Source: Chitinophagaceae bacterium
GTDB taxonomy: Bacteria; Bacteroidota; Bacteroidia; Chitinophagales; Chitinophagaceae
Length of the DNA: 64,000 nt
NCBI GenBank assembly: GCA_016719165.1
Contig: JADKAJ010000003.1
Coordinates: 186,001-250,000, forward strand
Reading direction: 5' to 3'
In this document: in pieces, positions 34,105 to 44,400 of the stretch
Layout of the letters: every line of letters starts with the position of its first letter
Position numbering within the stretch: the stretch's first letter is position 1
Notes under the pieces: generated by a model
The model's input: the letters and a program-made list of their open reading frames with translations, nothing else
Told to the model about the DNA's origin: nothing
Databases searched by the model: none
Translations under genes and position numbers: made by a program

Positions 34105-36039
34105 TTAACTTATTAACTGGTCTGCTGTAACCTTTACTTTCATCATTGCTCTCACCGTTTCAATAATTCCCTGGGTATCATAGCCACACTCCCGGTGAAG
34201 CTCTTTGGGTGTACCGTGTTCTACCAGGTTATCAGGTATGCCGAGAATTTTTACATCGTTCTTATAGCCGTGCTGGGCCATAAATTCCAAAACAGCACTG
34301 CCGAAACCACCCTCAACAGATCCATCTTCAACCGTAACCAATTTTTGATATTGCCGGCAAACTTCATGGAGTAAAGTTTCATCTAATGGTTTGGCAAATC
34401 GCATATCATAATGACCGGGATTAAGACCATCATTTTTCAGATCACGGATTGCTGCTGCTGCAAAATTTCCCGGATGACCGAATGAAAGAATAGCAATGTC
34501 TTTGCCCTCTTTTAATTTTCTTCCTTTTCCAATCTCAATTTCTTTCATCTCTGTTTTCCATTCGGGCATAACACCTTCACCTCTCGGGTAACGGATAACA
34601 AAAGGAAGTGTGGTTGATTCCAGCTGCGCTGTATACATCAGGCTTCTAAGTTCACTCTCATTCATCGGGGCGCTGATGATCATATTGGGTATACAACGGA
34701 AATAGGCAATATCATAGCAGCCATGATGCGTTGGGCCGTCATCACCAACAAGACCGGCACGATCAAGGCAGAATACCACTGGTAATTTTTGAATGGCTAC
34801 ATCATGCACTACCTGGTCATAAGCTCTTTGCATAAAAGAGGAGTAGATATTACAGAATACCCGGAGCCCCTGGGTAGCCATGCCGGCACTAACCGTGACA
34901 GCATGCTGTTCAGCAATGCCTACATCAAATGCCCTGTCTGGCATTTTCTCCATCATGAATTTTAATGATGAACCTGAGGGCATAGCAGGGGTAATACCAA
35001 ATATCTTATCATTCATTTCTGCCAGCTCAATCATTGTATATCCAAAAACATCCTGGTATTTCGGGGGTTGTGGCAAATCGAATATCTTTTTCTGTATTTC
35101 CCCGGTTACTTTATCGAATAAACCCGGCGCATGCCATTTAGTTTGATCTTTCTCTGCCAGCGCATAGCCCTTGCCTTTTGTCGTTATAATATGCAGGATC
35201 TTTGGACCAGGTATATCCCGAAGATCTTTTAGTGTATCCACCAGTTTGGCTACATTATGCCCATCTATGGGACCGAAATAACGGATCTTCAATGCTTCAA
35301 ATAAATTGGCGCTACTGCTTACCATTCCTTTCATTCCTTCAGCCAGCTTGTGCGCCATGGCACGGGTAAAATTTTTACCTACCGGTAATTTGCCCATCAG
35401 CTTCCATACATCATCCTTTACTTTATTATAGGTAGGAGATGTGGTAATATCTGTAAGATACTCTTTCAGGGCCCCCACATTCGGATCAATGCCTATACCG
35501 TTATCATTTAAAATGATCAGCATATCTGCATCTGCTACGCCGGCATGATTCATCCCTTCAAAAGCAAGACCAGCCGTCATAGAGCCATCCCCAATTACTG
35601 CCACTACCTTTCTGTCTTTTTCACCTTTGTATTTGGCTGCCATTGCCATCCCTAATGCTGCGGAAATAGAAGTCGAGGAATGTCCAACACCAAAAGTGTC
35701 ATATTCGCTTTCGCTTCTTTTAGGGAAGCCGCTAATCCCTTTGTACTTTCTGTTGGTATGAAAATTATCCCGGCGGCCTGTCAGTATTTTATGTCCATAA
35801 GCCTGGTGCCCAACATCCCATACCAACTGGTCATAGGGAGTGTTATAAACATAATGAAGTGCAGTTGTTAGTTCCACAACTCCAAGACTGGCACCAAAAT
35901 GACCACCATGAACACTTACCACATCAATGATATATTGGCGTAATTCATCACAGACCTGGTGTAATTTTTCACGGGATAGTTTTTTCAAATCGGCCGGAGA
36001 ATCAATGGTTTGTAAAAGTGATCCTGGTGTAATCTGCAT
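34105..36039 (-). CDS. dxs: 1-deoxy-D-xylulose-5-phosphate synthase
   Basis: This is the entry enzyme of the MEP isoprenoid pathway: pyruvate plus glyceraldehyde-3-phosphate gives DXP, with thiamine pyrophosphate as cofactor. The 644-aa protein has DVGHQAYGHKILTGRRD, the TPP-Mg motif VIGDGSMTAGLAFEGMNHAG, the pyrimidine-domain FDVGIAEQHAVTVSAGMA and the Dxs-specific DRAGLVGDDGPTHHG. Its length is typical. It supplies precursors for undecaprenyl phosphate, quinones and presumably the prenyl substrate of the GGGP-synthase-like enzyme encoded at 39423. It appears monocistronic. Confidence 0.95.
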   Translation of the reverse strand: MQITPGSLLQTIDSPADLKKLSREKLHQVCDELRQYIIDVVSVHGGHFGASLGVVELTTALHYVYNTPYDQLVWDVGHQAYGHKILTGRRDNFHTNRKYKGISGFPKRSESEYDTFGVGHSSTSISAALGMAMAAKYKGEKDRKVVAVIGDGSMTAGLAFEGMNHAGVADADMLIILNDNGIGIDPNVGALKEYLTDITTSPTYNKVKDDVWKLMGKLPVGKNFTRAMAHKLAEGMKGMVSSSANLFEALKIRYFGPIDGHNVAKLVDTLKDLRDIPGPKILHIITTKGKGYALAEKDQTKWHAPGLFDKVTGEIQKKIFDLPQPPKYQDVFGYTMIELAEMNDKIFGITPAMPSGSSLKFMMEKMPDRAFDVGIAEQHAVTVSAGMATQGLRVFCNIYSSFMQRAYDQVVHDVAIQKLPVVFCLDRAGLVGDDGPTHHGCYDIAYFRCIPNMIISAPMNESELRSLMYTAQLESTTLPFVIRYPRGEGVMPEWKTEMKEIEIGKGRKLKEGKDIAILSFGHPGNFAAAAIRDLKNDGLNPGHYDMRFAKPLDETLLHEVCRQYQKLVTVEDGSVEGGFGSAVLEFMAQHGYKNDVKILGIPDNLVEHGTPKELHRECGYDTQGIIETVRAMMKVKVTADQLIS

Positions 36040-36202
36040 GCTGGGATTTTATGAATGTAAAATTAGTGTTTTATGGCAAAGAGGAAAGCGAATAGCATTA
36101 TTTAACAAAAACGTCCCGAAAAGGTTTTTATTACCAATCTTCCATTTACAGCCCTTTTTTGCCATTGATATAAAGATAGGGACAAGGGGTAGCGGTAAAC
36201 TA

Positions 36203-36210
36203 TAATTTTG
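36203..36210 (+). promoter_or_regulatory. -7 promoter element for the LytS/LytTR operon
   Basis: TAATTTTG, a full TAnnTTTG match, ends 20 bp before the kinase ATG at 36231. Confidence 0.5.
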
Positions 36211-36230
36211 CTCCTATATTTATACCTATA

Positions 36231-37280
36231 ATGTCTAAAAATAAACTTTACTGGATACTACAGGTTGGGGGTTGGGGCCTGGTTGGCCTTGTAATGTTGC
36301 TGTTTGCTCATATCTACGATGTTCAGATTTCAACACCTATTCTATTAAAAAGAATTACAATTGTCTTCTTTGCTGGTATAATCACTACCCATGCTTTAAG
36401 GGGGGTCATTAAATGGAGTGGCTGGATGCTGTTACCGGTCGAAAAAGCACTTCCCCGGCTTATTATAGCAGTATTGTTTACATCCATTTTATTCAGTGTC
36501 CTTATTTTAGGTTCAATAGAAGTATTTAATCTCAGTACTGAATCAAAGCAAAATATATCTTTTTTTCAAAAAGTGCTGGGTTCTACAATTGATAATGGTC
36601 TCTTTATATTTCCCTGGTTGATGATCTATTACTTCTATCATTATTACAATAAGAGCCGTCGTCAGCAATTAGATACTCTAAAGTTAGAGTCACTGGTAAA
36701 AGAACTGGAACTGAAGACAATCAAGGCACATATCAACCCTCATTTTATTTTCAATTCTTTAAACAGTATCAGGGCTCTTGTTGATGAAAATCCACAAAGG
36801 GCCAGGAAAGCAGTAACGGAACTAAGTAATATTTTGAGAAGCAGCATGCAGACAGAAAAAATGGAAACGGTACCCCTTGAGAAGGAATTGCATATTATTA
36901 AGGATTATCTGGCATTAGAGAATATGAGGTTTGAAGACAGGCTTAAAGTAGAATATGATATTGATGAAGACACCCTGGATCAGCCAGTACCACCTATGAT
37001 GCTGCAAACACTGGTGGAAAATGCAATTAAACATGGTATCAGCCAGCAGATCAATGGAGGTGTAATAAAAGTAATTTCAGACTTTAAAGGTGACTATCAT
37101 GAGTTGGTTGTTCAAAATACCGGTCAGCTGAATGGTTCTGTAAACACAGAAGGGTTTGGTATTCCCAGCACTACCAACAGGTTAAATCTGCTGTATGGTG
37201 ACAAAGCAAGTTTTGCTATAAAGCAAATTAATGGCTCTTTGGTAGAAGCCAAAGTATTAATACCGGTTGAAATTCATTAA
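36231..37280 (+). CDS. LytS/YehU-type sensor histidine kinase
   Basis: This 349-aa kinase has four N-terminal membrane helices (to about residue 140) with very short loops, so it probably senses a membrane or intramembrane signal. A His_kinase-type domain follows, with the phospho-acceptor His in KAHINPHFIFNSLNSIRAL. The ATPase N-box is TLVENAIKHGI and the G-box is GFGIPSTTNRL. No HAMP or PAS domain is seen. It is followed after 11 bp by a LytTR regulator, forming the common Bacteroidota two-gene two-component unit. The stimulus and targets are unknown. Confidence 0.88.
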   Translation: MSKNKLYWILQVGGWGLVGLVMLLFAHIYDVQISTPILLKRITIVFFAGIITTHALRGVIKWSGWMLLPVEKALPRLIIAVLFTSILFSVLILGSIEVFNLSTESKQNISFFQKVLGSTIDNGLFIFPWLMIYYFYHYYNKSRRQQLDTLKLESLVKELELKTIKAHINPHFIFNSLNSIRALVDENPQRARKAVTELSNILRSSMQTEKMETVPLEKELHIIKDYLALENMRFEDRLKVEYDIDEDTLDQPVPPMMLQTLVENAIKHGISQQINGGVIKVISDFKGDYHELVVQNTGQLNGSVNTEGFGIPSTTNRLNLLYGDKASFAIKQINGSLVEAKVLIPVEIH

Positions 37281-37291
37281 AAATATCAGCG

Positions 37292-38020
37292 ATGAAAGCA
37301 ATTATTATCGATGACGAACGCCTGGCAAGGCTTGAATTAAGAAAGTTGTTGCAGGAATTTCCGGAGATAGAAGTAATTGATGAGGCCGTCAATGCAGATG
37401 AGGCTATTTCCAAAATAGAAGCGACTCAACCAGACCTTATATTTCTTGACATACAAATGCCCGGTAAAACGGGGTTTGATATGCTGGCTGAATTGGATAA
37501 GTCTCCTCATGTGATTTTTACCACTGCTCACCATGAATTTGCATTAAAAGCTTTTGAAGTAAATGCGCTGGATTACCTGATGAAACCTGTTGAACCCAAA
37601 CGTTTAGCCGATGCTATTCAAAAATTACAGATTTCAGAAAATAAGGAGATCCGTACAGATACAGAATTCACTAATAATAGTATTTTATCCGAAAATGACC
37701 AGGTGTTTGTTAAGGATGGTGAAAGGTGCTGGTTTGTAAAACTAAGTGATATCAGGTTGTTTGAGAGTGTGGGTAACTATGCCAAAGTTTTTTTTGCAAA
37801 CAATAAGCCTTTAATCCTGAAATCACTGAATGCACTGGAGGAAAGATTGGATGAAAAAATATTCTTCAGGGCTAATCGTAAGCACATTGTTAACCTTAGA
37901 ATGATTGAAAAAATTGAACCCTATTTTAACGGTGGTTTATTACTGGATATGAAAGGGGGCGAGAAAATTGAAGTAAGCCGCAGGCAAACGGTGAAGTTCA
38001 AAGAAATGATGAGCCTCTGA
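37292..38020 (+). CDS. LytTR-family response regulator
   Basis: This 242-aa regulator has a receiver domain with acidic D7-D8, phospho-acceptor D53 (LIFLDIQMPGKTGFD) and the conserved Lys in DYLMKPVEPK. A LytTR DNA-binding domain (about residues 135-240) follows, including VKLSDIRLFESVGNYAKVF and FRANRKHIVNLRMIEKIEP. LytTR domains bind imperfect direct repeats, often in promoters of envelope or exopolysaccharide genes. It is the cognate partner of the kinase encoded 11 bp upstream. Confidence 0.9.
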   Translation: MKAIIIDDERLARLELRKLLQEFPEIEVIDEAVNADEAISKIEATQPDLIFLDIQMPGKTGFDMLAELDKSPHVIFTTAHHEFALKAFEVNALDYLMKPVEPKRLADAIQKLQISENKEIRTDTEFTNNSILSENDQVFVKDGERCWFVKLSDIRLFESVGNYAKVFFANNKPLILKSLNALEERLDEKIFFRANRKHIVNLRMIEKIEPYFNGGLLLDMKGGEKIEVSRRQTVKFKEMMSL

Positions 38021-38100
38021 GTTTATAGTGAATAGCGGGTTGTGCAGCGAACAGCTTAAAATATAAAAGTTGTTCATTTATTAATTTGTCAAGTTTACAA

Positions 38101-39426
38101 ATGAGAAAATTTATTTTAATGGGGTTGTTGACTGCAACAACCTCTTTTTTATTGATTATAAGCTGTGGTACAACAGAAAATGCTGCATCAGCGCCGGTGC
38201 CGGGTATTGATAAAGTAATTAATGTAAAGGAAGTGGAAAGGATTGAAAAGACACTTGCTTCAGATGCAATGCGGGGCCGGCGGGCTTTTACACCCGACAT
38301 CGACAGGGCCGCTGACTTTATTGCCGCCGAATTCAAGAGCATTGGATTGGAAATATGGAATAATAACAATAACTACAGGCAGGAGTTTGCGATGGTTCGT
38401 ACTAAAAATATTGCTACTTCAGGAAATTTTGACGGAACTGTTATTGATGAAAAAAATATTATTGTAATTACATCTCAATCCCACTTAAAGATCAACCAAA
38501 GTTCAGGTTACGAAAAAGTGTCGATTAAAGCCGGGACTAATTTGCAGATAGAAGCAAGAAAAATGGTCCGTTCCAATAAAAATCTGCTGGTATTGGTAGA
38601 TAAAAGTTTTAGCAACAGCTTCGGAAATTTATCAAGGCTTAAATCGTCCATGTTTAAAGCTTATACCAATGTGGTATTTGTGCTTTCTGATACTGATCCT
38701 GCCCGTTTCGACATAGAATCCACTCACGAGATAACTGAGCAAAAGCTTGCTAATATAGTGGCTGTGTTGCCGGGGAAGAGTAAAAAGGATGAGTATGTGA
38801 TATTTTCAGGTCATTATGACCATCTTGGTGTGGGTAAACCGGTGAACGGAGATTCCATTTATAATGGTGCAAACGATGATGCAGCGGGAATAACTGCTTT
38901 GATCATGCTGTCTAACTATTTTAAGCAAGTGAATAATAATGAGAGGACAATTGTATTTGCTGCCTTCACTGCGGAAGAAGTAGGAGGCTTTGGCTCGCAA
39001 TATTTCTCCCGTCAGATAGATGCGGATAAAGTCATGGCCATGTTTAATATTGAAATGATAGGTACCGAAAGTAAATGGGGAAAGAACTCGGCCTATATCA
39101 CCGGTTATGAGAAGACCAATATGGGTGAAATATTAGCCAAAGACCTGAAAGGAACGGCATTTGCTTTTTATCCGGACCCATACCCTCAACAGCAATTATT
39201 TTATCGTTCAGATAATGCCACCCTGGCAAGATTAGGAGTACCGGCACATACGATTTCTACCTCAAAAATGGATGTGGAACCTCATTACCACAAACTGACT
39301 GACCATGTGGAAACACTTGACCTGACCAATATGACTGAAGTGATAAAAGCGATTACCTTAAGTTCAAAAAGTATTATCGCAGGAAAAGAAACCCCAACGA
39401 GAGTCAAAGTGGATGAATTGCGTTAA
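38101..39426 (+). CDS. M28-family metallopeptidase, lipoprotein
   Basis: This 441-aa zinc aminopeptidase-like protein has a lipoprotein signal with lipobox LIISC (Cys about residue 22) from the ATG at 38101; the frame upstream has only a TTG. The M28 zinc ligands and active-site residues are visible in FSGHYDHLGVG (H, D), NGANDDAAGITAL (D), FTAEEVGGFGS (Glu pair), MFNIEMIG and the late EPHYHKLTDHVE (H). It should be anchored in the outer or inner membrane facing the periplasm and trim peptides. Its stop codon overlaps the stop of the convergent GGGP synthase gene by 3-4 bp. Confidence 0.88.
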   Translation: MRKFILMGLLTATTSFLLIISCGTTENAASAPVPGIDKVINVKEVERIEKTLASDAMRGRRAFTPDIDRAADFIAAEFKSIGLEIWNNNNNYRQEFAMVRTKNIATSGNFDGTVIDEKNIIVITSQSHLKINQSSGYEKVSIKAGTNLQIEARKMVRSNKNLLVLVDKSFSNSFGNLSRLKSSMFKAYTNVVFVLSDTDPARFDIESTHEITEQKLANIVAVLPGKSKKDEYVIFSGHYDHLGVGKPVNGDSIYNGANDDAAGITALIMLSNYFKQVNNNERTIVFAAFTAEEVGGFGSQYFSRQIDADKVMAMFNIEMIGTESKWGKNSAYITGYEKTNMGEILAKDLKGTAFAFYPDPYPQQQLFYRSDNATLARLGVPAHTISTSKMDVEPHYHKLTDHVETLDLTNMTEVIKAITLSSKSIIAGKETPTRVKVDELR

Positions 39427-40178
39427 GCCTTTACGGGTACACTATGCACTGCATCACTCATCTCTTTTATTAGTGAAGCATCTTTTTCAATGGCATTGCC
39501 TACAACAATAACATCAGCGCCGGCCTTGCAGTTCAGGTAAGCTTTTTCAGGCTGGATGATACCGCCACCGATAATCAATGGGACTTCAATATGGTCTGCC
39601 ACTGCTTTTATCATGCTTTCCGTGATAGGTCTTTTAGCACCGCTGCCAGCATCCATATAGATCAGTTTCATTCCCAGCATTTCACCCGCCATAGCTGTAC
39701 ACATAGCTATTTCATTTTTGTCAGCCGGTACAGGAGCTGCATTACTGATATAAGAAACAGTAGTGGGGGCACCCCCATCTACAACGATATAGCCTGTGGG
39801 CATTATTTCCAATCCGCTCTGTCTTACAAACGGAGCAGATACCACATGCTGGCCAATCAATAATTCAGGATTACGGCCTGAAATTAAGGAGAGATATAAT
39901 AATGCATCGGCATACTTGCTTATTTGCGATGGGCTGCCAGGAAAAAGGATTACCGGGATATTGCAGTTTTGTTTGATGTGCTGCACACATTCATCCAGGT
40001 GATTTGAGATAACCAGGCTGCCACCAACGAGGAAATAGTCAACTTTTGCTGAAATGGACAGTTCTATCAATTCATCCAGCACCGATGTGTTCACCTTATC
40101 AGGGTCGATGAGTACAGCAAAGGATTTTTTTCCTTGCTTTTTCTTATCGGCCAATGTGTTATAAATGGTTGACTTCAT
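39423..40178 (-). CDS. Geranylgeranylglyceryl phosphate synthase family protein (PcrB/GGGPS)
   Basis: This 251-aa TIM-barrel prenyltransferase attaches a polyprenyl chain to sn-glycerol-1-phosphate to form an ether. Family motifs are visible: FAVLIDPDKV, DYFLVGGSLV, ILFPGSPSQIS, MPTGYIVVDGG, YMDAGSGAKRPI, IIGGGI and ADVIVVGNAIE (phosphate-binding loops). The reaction is best known from archaeal lipids, but Bacteroidota carry group II homologues that have been reported as geranylgeranyl-specific. The cellular product and use are unclear. No G1P dehydrogenase or further ether-lipid gene is in the window. It is convergent with the M28 gene, sharing the palindromic TTAA at the stops. Confidence 0.88.
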   Translation of the reverse strand: MKSTIYNTLADKKKQGKKSFAVLIDPDKVNTSVLDELIELSISAKVDYFLVGGSLVISNHLDECVQHIKQNCNIPVILFPGSPSQISKYADALLYLSLISGRNPELLIGQHVVSAPFVRQSGLEIMPTGYIVVDGGAPTTVSYISNAAPVPADKNEIAMCTAMAGEMLGMKLIYMDAGSGAKRPITESMIKAVADHIEVPLIIGGGIIQPEKAYLNCKAGADVIVVGNAIEKDASLIKEMSDAVHSVPVKA

Positions 40179-40248
40179 CCGGTACCGGTTAATTATTGCA
40201 AAAATGCGAAAAATAGTTGGCTTTGCGGCAGGTAAAAACTTCTTTTTG

Positions 40249-40977
40249 TCATAGCCTCAGGTACCCAGCCAACTGCAGAATATGATTATTGGTAAACAGG
40301 TTACCTTTTCCATTTACGTATTGGTTCATATAGCCGATTTCAATATCAGCTTTTGGATGGGGGCGGTAACCTATTGCCAGGTACAATCGATTCTGGTCAA
40401 AGATTTCCCCGTTAACATTCGCTGTGTTTCCAATATTGATAAAGATTTCATTCTGTAAAGCAGCAAACATTCCTGTTGAGAAAGCTTTTTCTTTTTTAAA
40501 GGGGAAAATATTCCGGTTAAAATACCGGAAACGGTTAGCATAGACAGAACCGTTAGTTTCCAGTTCATTATTCACAATAATGACTTTGGAAAGAAACCGC
40601 TGTTCAATCCTGAAACGATGACTTACAAAAATAGTTTTCAGTTTATGATTGAATAATAACTGTTCCCAAATTCTATGTTCAGGTGCAAAGCCGGCAACAT
40701 TTCCCATTATTCTTTTATTATTGATAAAAGCATAACCTGCAGTTGCAATTATTCTTTTATTCAGATGAAAATTGATACCGGGTCGAAGCAATATTGTTTG
40801 GGTTTGCTGCCATTGATTTGTAGTTCTGAGTTGAATGTCGGTATGCAAGCTTGTGTTTTTACCGGTTTTTATGGTATTAAAGGAAGCCAGCCATCCGGTA
40901 AATTGTGCCTGTGCATGCAGGTTAATAAAGAACGGGCTGCATACGATAATAAGGGCAGTAAGTATAGACCTGATCAT
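40249..40977 (-). CDS. DUF2490-type outer-membrane-associated protein
   Basis: This 242-aa protein has a signal peptide (about residues 1-23, ending HAQAQ). A series of amphipathic beta strands follows (for example LHTDIQLRTTNQWQQTQTIL, IIATAGYAFINNKR, DIEIGYMNQYVNG) ending in LQLAGYLRL, a typical beta-barrel C-terminal strand with a terminal Leu. The pattern fits DUF2490, a small predicted outer-membrane barrel of unknown function. It lies 71 bp downstream-side of the GGGP synthase gene start on the same strand, so the two may be cotranscribed. Confidence 0.75.
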   Translation of the reverse strand: MIRSILTALIIVCSPFFINLHAQAQFTGWLASFNTIKTGKNTSLHTDIQLRTTNQWQQTQTILLRPGINFHLNKRIIATAGYAFINNKRIMGNVAGFAPEHRIWEQLLFNHKLKTIFVSHRFRIEQRFLSKVIIVNNELETNGSVYANRFRYFNRNIFPFKKEKAFSTGMFAALQNEIFINIGNTANVNGEIFDQNRLYLAIGYRPHPKADIEIGYMNQYVNGKGNLFTNNHILQLAGYLRL

Positions 40978-41308
40978 ATAAGCAAATTTGCAAAATAATG
41001 AGATTAATTGTTTTTTATCATTTGCTTAAGTCTGCGTTATACGACAGGCAAGGCTTTCAGGTTTATATTTTTATGAAATACAGCAGGGTAAAGCCTTTCA
41101 GCGGATTTATTACAAAAAATCCTTACCTGTTTTGCGTTTCAGGGCAAGGGTGAGTTGTTAATAATTTTTTAATAGTTGGGATTGAATTTTCCAAAAAAAA
41201 TTTGTCCAAAAATTGATTAGTAGATGTGAAGAAATTAGCTAAACCAATACAGGTAAGCACTTCGGGATTTTACGATTTGCTTATCCACACAATGTTAATA
41301 TTTGAAGG
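40978..41308. other. Intergenic region upstream of nrdJ, no gene seen
   Basis: About 330 bp between the DUF2490 start and the nrdJ promoter. It is AT-rich with short homopolymers. I see no open frame with protein-like character, no tRNA, no B12-riboswitch core and no NrdR-box pair. Confidence 0.5.
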
Positions 41309-41339
41309 TTTGAACTTCATGTTATAAAAAATACTTTCG
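41309..41339 (+). promoter_or_regulatory. Promoter for nrdJ (-33 TTTG, -7 TACTTTCG)
   Basis: TTTG at 41309-41312 and TACTTTCG (7 of 8 match to TAnnTTTG) at 41332-41339 are separated by 19 bp, the usual Bacteroidota spacing. The predicted start is at about 41345. Confidence 0.6.
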
Positions 41340-41340
41340 T

Positions 41341-41368
41341 AACAGACCTCTCGCCAGAGTGGTCTGTT
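41341..41368 (+). other. Hairpin at the predicted 5' end of the nrdJ transcript
   Basis: AACAGACC (41341-41348) pairs with GGTCTGTT (41361-41368). A 3-bp TCT/AGA extension is possible. It lies at the predicted transcription start, 40 bp before the ATG. It may stabilise the mRNA 5' end or be a protein-binding site. Confidence 0.5.
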
Positions 41369-41407
41369 TGTAACCAGGACCAAAAACCCAGTAAATTCTT
41401 TCTAGTT

Positions 41408-44400
41408 ATGGCAAATAAGAAGCAGGCATCCGCCAAAAGCGGTTTGCAATTTAGTCGTCGCTTCACCCGTGAGGATGTGAATGTGTATGATATGTTCGAG
41501 TATGATTATCGTACCTCTGTAATCCGTAATCCGTCGGGTGAAGTTGTATTTGAAATGAATAATGTGGAAGTACCCAAACAGTGGAGTCAGATTGCCACAG
41601 ACATTTTAGCCCAAAAATATTTCCGGAAAGCCGGTGTGCCACAACCCGATGGCAGCCTGGGAAGAGAAACTTCTGCAAAGCAGGTGGCACATCGTATGGC
41701 TAACTGCTGGAGAGTATGGGGTGAACGATATGGTTACTTTGGCGATGAAAAAGATGCACAGGTTTTCTATGATGAATTGGTTTATTCCATATTGAACCAG
41801 ATGTGTGTGCCCAATAGCCCACAGTGGTTTAATACAGGCTTATATGAAAGTTACGGTATCACCGGTAAACCACAGGGACACTACTATGTAGATCCAAATG
41901 ATGGTCAGCTGAAAAAATCACAGAACGCATATGAACGTCCCCAGCCGCATGCCTGCTTTATTTTAAGTGTTGACGATGACCTTGTGAATGAAGGAGGTAT
42001 TATGGACCTTTGGGTTCGTGAAGCAAGGATCTTTAAGTATGGCTCAGGTGTTGGAACAAACTATTCCAACCTTCGTGGCTCTGGTGAAAAATTAAGTGGT
42101 GGCGGAAGCTCTTCCGGTTTGATGAGCTTTTTGAAAATTGGCGACCGTGCAGCAGGTGCGATCAAATCTGGTGGTACTACCCGTCGTGCAGCTAAAATGG
42201 TTTGCCTGGATCTGGACCATCCGGAAATTGTGGAGTTTATCAACTGGAAAGTGGAGGAAGAGAAAAAAGTGGGAGCATTGATCGCTGCCGGTTATCCTTC
42301 CGGATATGAGGATGAAGCATACCGGACAGTAAGCGGACAAAATTCTAATAATTCCATACGTATCCCCAATTCCTTCTTTGAAAAGCTGGATGCTAATGAA
42401 GATTGGGAACTTACCGGCAGAATGGATGGCAGAGTGATGAAAAAAATTCCTGCAAGGGAGCTATGGAACCAGATTGCCTATGCTGCATGGAGTTGTGCAG
42501 ATCCCGGAACACAATATAATACCACTATTAACGAATGGCATACATGTCCCGAAGGCGGGGAGATCAGGGCTTCTAACCCCTGCTCAGAATATATGTTCCT
42601 TGATAATACGGCCTGTAACCTTGCTTCTGCAAACCTGATGAAGTTCTTTGATGCAGAAACGAACCAGTTTGATGTGGAGGGTTACGAATACAACTGCCGT
42701 TTGTGGACAGTAGTGCTTGAGATATCCGTATTGATGGCCCAGTTCCCGTCTAAAGAAGTAGCACAGCTAAGTTATGAGTATAGAACTCTGGGATTAGGCT
42801 ATGCCAACCTTGGTACTATGCTGATGGTTAGCGGCATCCCTTATGACAGCGAAGAAGCAAGGGCCATTGCCGGAGCTATCACTGCTATCATGACAGGGAC
42901 GTCTTACAAAACATCCGCAGAGATGGCACAGGTGCTTGGTGCTTTTCCGAGATACGAGGAGAACAAAGCCCACATGATGCGGGTAATGCGGAATCACCGC
43001 CTTGCTGCCTATGATGCAGATGAGTATGAAAACCTGAGCCTGAAACCACAGGGTATTACCGTTAAATATTGTCCCGATTATCTGTTAAAAGCTGCATGCA
43101 AAGCATGGGATGATGCAGTGGAACTGGGTGAAAAATATGGTTACAGGAATGCTCAGGCCACTGTAATCGCACCAACAGGAACCATTGGGCTGGTGATGGA
43201 TTGTGATACAACCGGCGTAGAGCCAGATTTTGCTTTGGTGAAATTCAAAAAATTATCCGGTGGTGGTTATTTCAAAATCATCAACCAGTCAGTACCTGCT
43301 GCTCTTAAAAATTTAGGTTACTTTGAAAAAGAATCCGAGGCTATTATTAAATACGCAACAGGTTCTGCCTCCTTTGCAGGAGCTCCTTTTATCAATCACC
43401 AGACATTGAGTGAAAAAGGATTTATTGCTGATGAGATCAAACGGCTTGATGCAGCCGCACTCACCGCTTTTGAGATTGGGTTTATTTTCAATAAATATAC
43501 TTTGGGTGAAGAATGCCTGGAACGACTTGGCTTTACCCCTGAACAATACAATAATTTTGAATGGAGCCTCCTGGAAGCACTCGGATTCACTGATGAGCAG
43601 ATTGAAGCCGCTAACGATTATGTATGCGGAACCATGATGCTGGAAGGTGCACCGGGACTGAAAGAAGAACACCTGCCCGTTTTTGACTGTGCCAACAAAT
43701 GTGGAAAGAAAGGTCAGCGCTATATCCATGCTCATGGCCATATCCGCATGATGGGAGCCACCCAGCCGTTTATAAGTGGCGCCATCTCCAAAACTATCAA
43801 CCTGCCCCATGAAGCTAAAGTAGAAGAGATTGCAGATGCTTATTACCTGAGCTGGAAATTGGGTCTGAAGGCAAATGCTCTTTATCGTGATGGTTCTAAA
43901 TTATCACAACCACTCAGCAACAAATCTGATAAGAAGAAAAAAGCAGATATTGTTGCCGAAGAAGAAAAAGCAGTGGTTATTGAACAGCAGGTTGAATCCA
44001 ATATTGTTGATTTAGGTAAACTGACTGTTGAAGAATTGCTGGAAGAGGTACAAAAAAGGGTACAGGCTTCTCCGGATACCAAGCTGAAAAGGAAGCTGGC
44101 CAGCATTGTTGAACGCCGCACATTACCAGCCAAGCGCCGTGGGTTTACACAAAAAGCAAAGATCAGCGGTCAGGCTGTTTTCCTCCGTACCGGGGAATAC
44201 GCAGACGGAACATTAGGTGAGATCTTTGTGGACATGGCGAAAGAAGGTGCTACGATGCGCAGTATGATGAACTGTTTTGCGATTTCTGTTTCTATCGGTT
44301 TGCAATATGGGGTGCCACTGGAGGAGTTTGTTGACAAATTTGCTTTCACCCGGTTTGACCCATCAGGCTTTGTAGAGCACCCGAATATTAAAACAACTAC

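Noticed and set aside
36231..38020. PorY/PorX-type pair
   Set aside because: The kinase is of the LytS/YehU class with a LytTR regulator, not a PorY-like kinase. The PorX is at 19756.
40978..41408. Cobalamin riboswitch or NrdR boxes upstream of nrdJ
   Set aside because: I looked for the B12-box core and for paired NrdR-type palindromes and found neither by eye. A covariance-model search would settle it.
43313..43810. 165-codon frame antisense to nrdJ
   Set aside because: It lies wholly inside a strongly conserved coding region, and its composition follows from the nrdJ codons.
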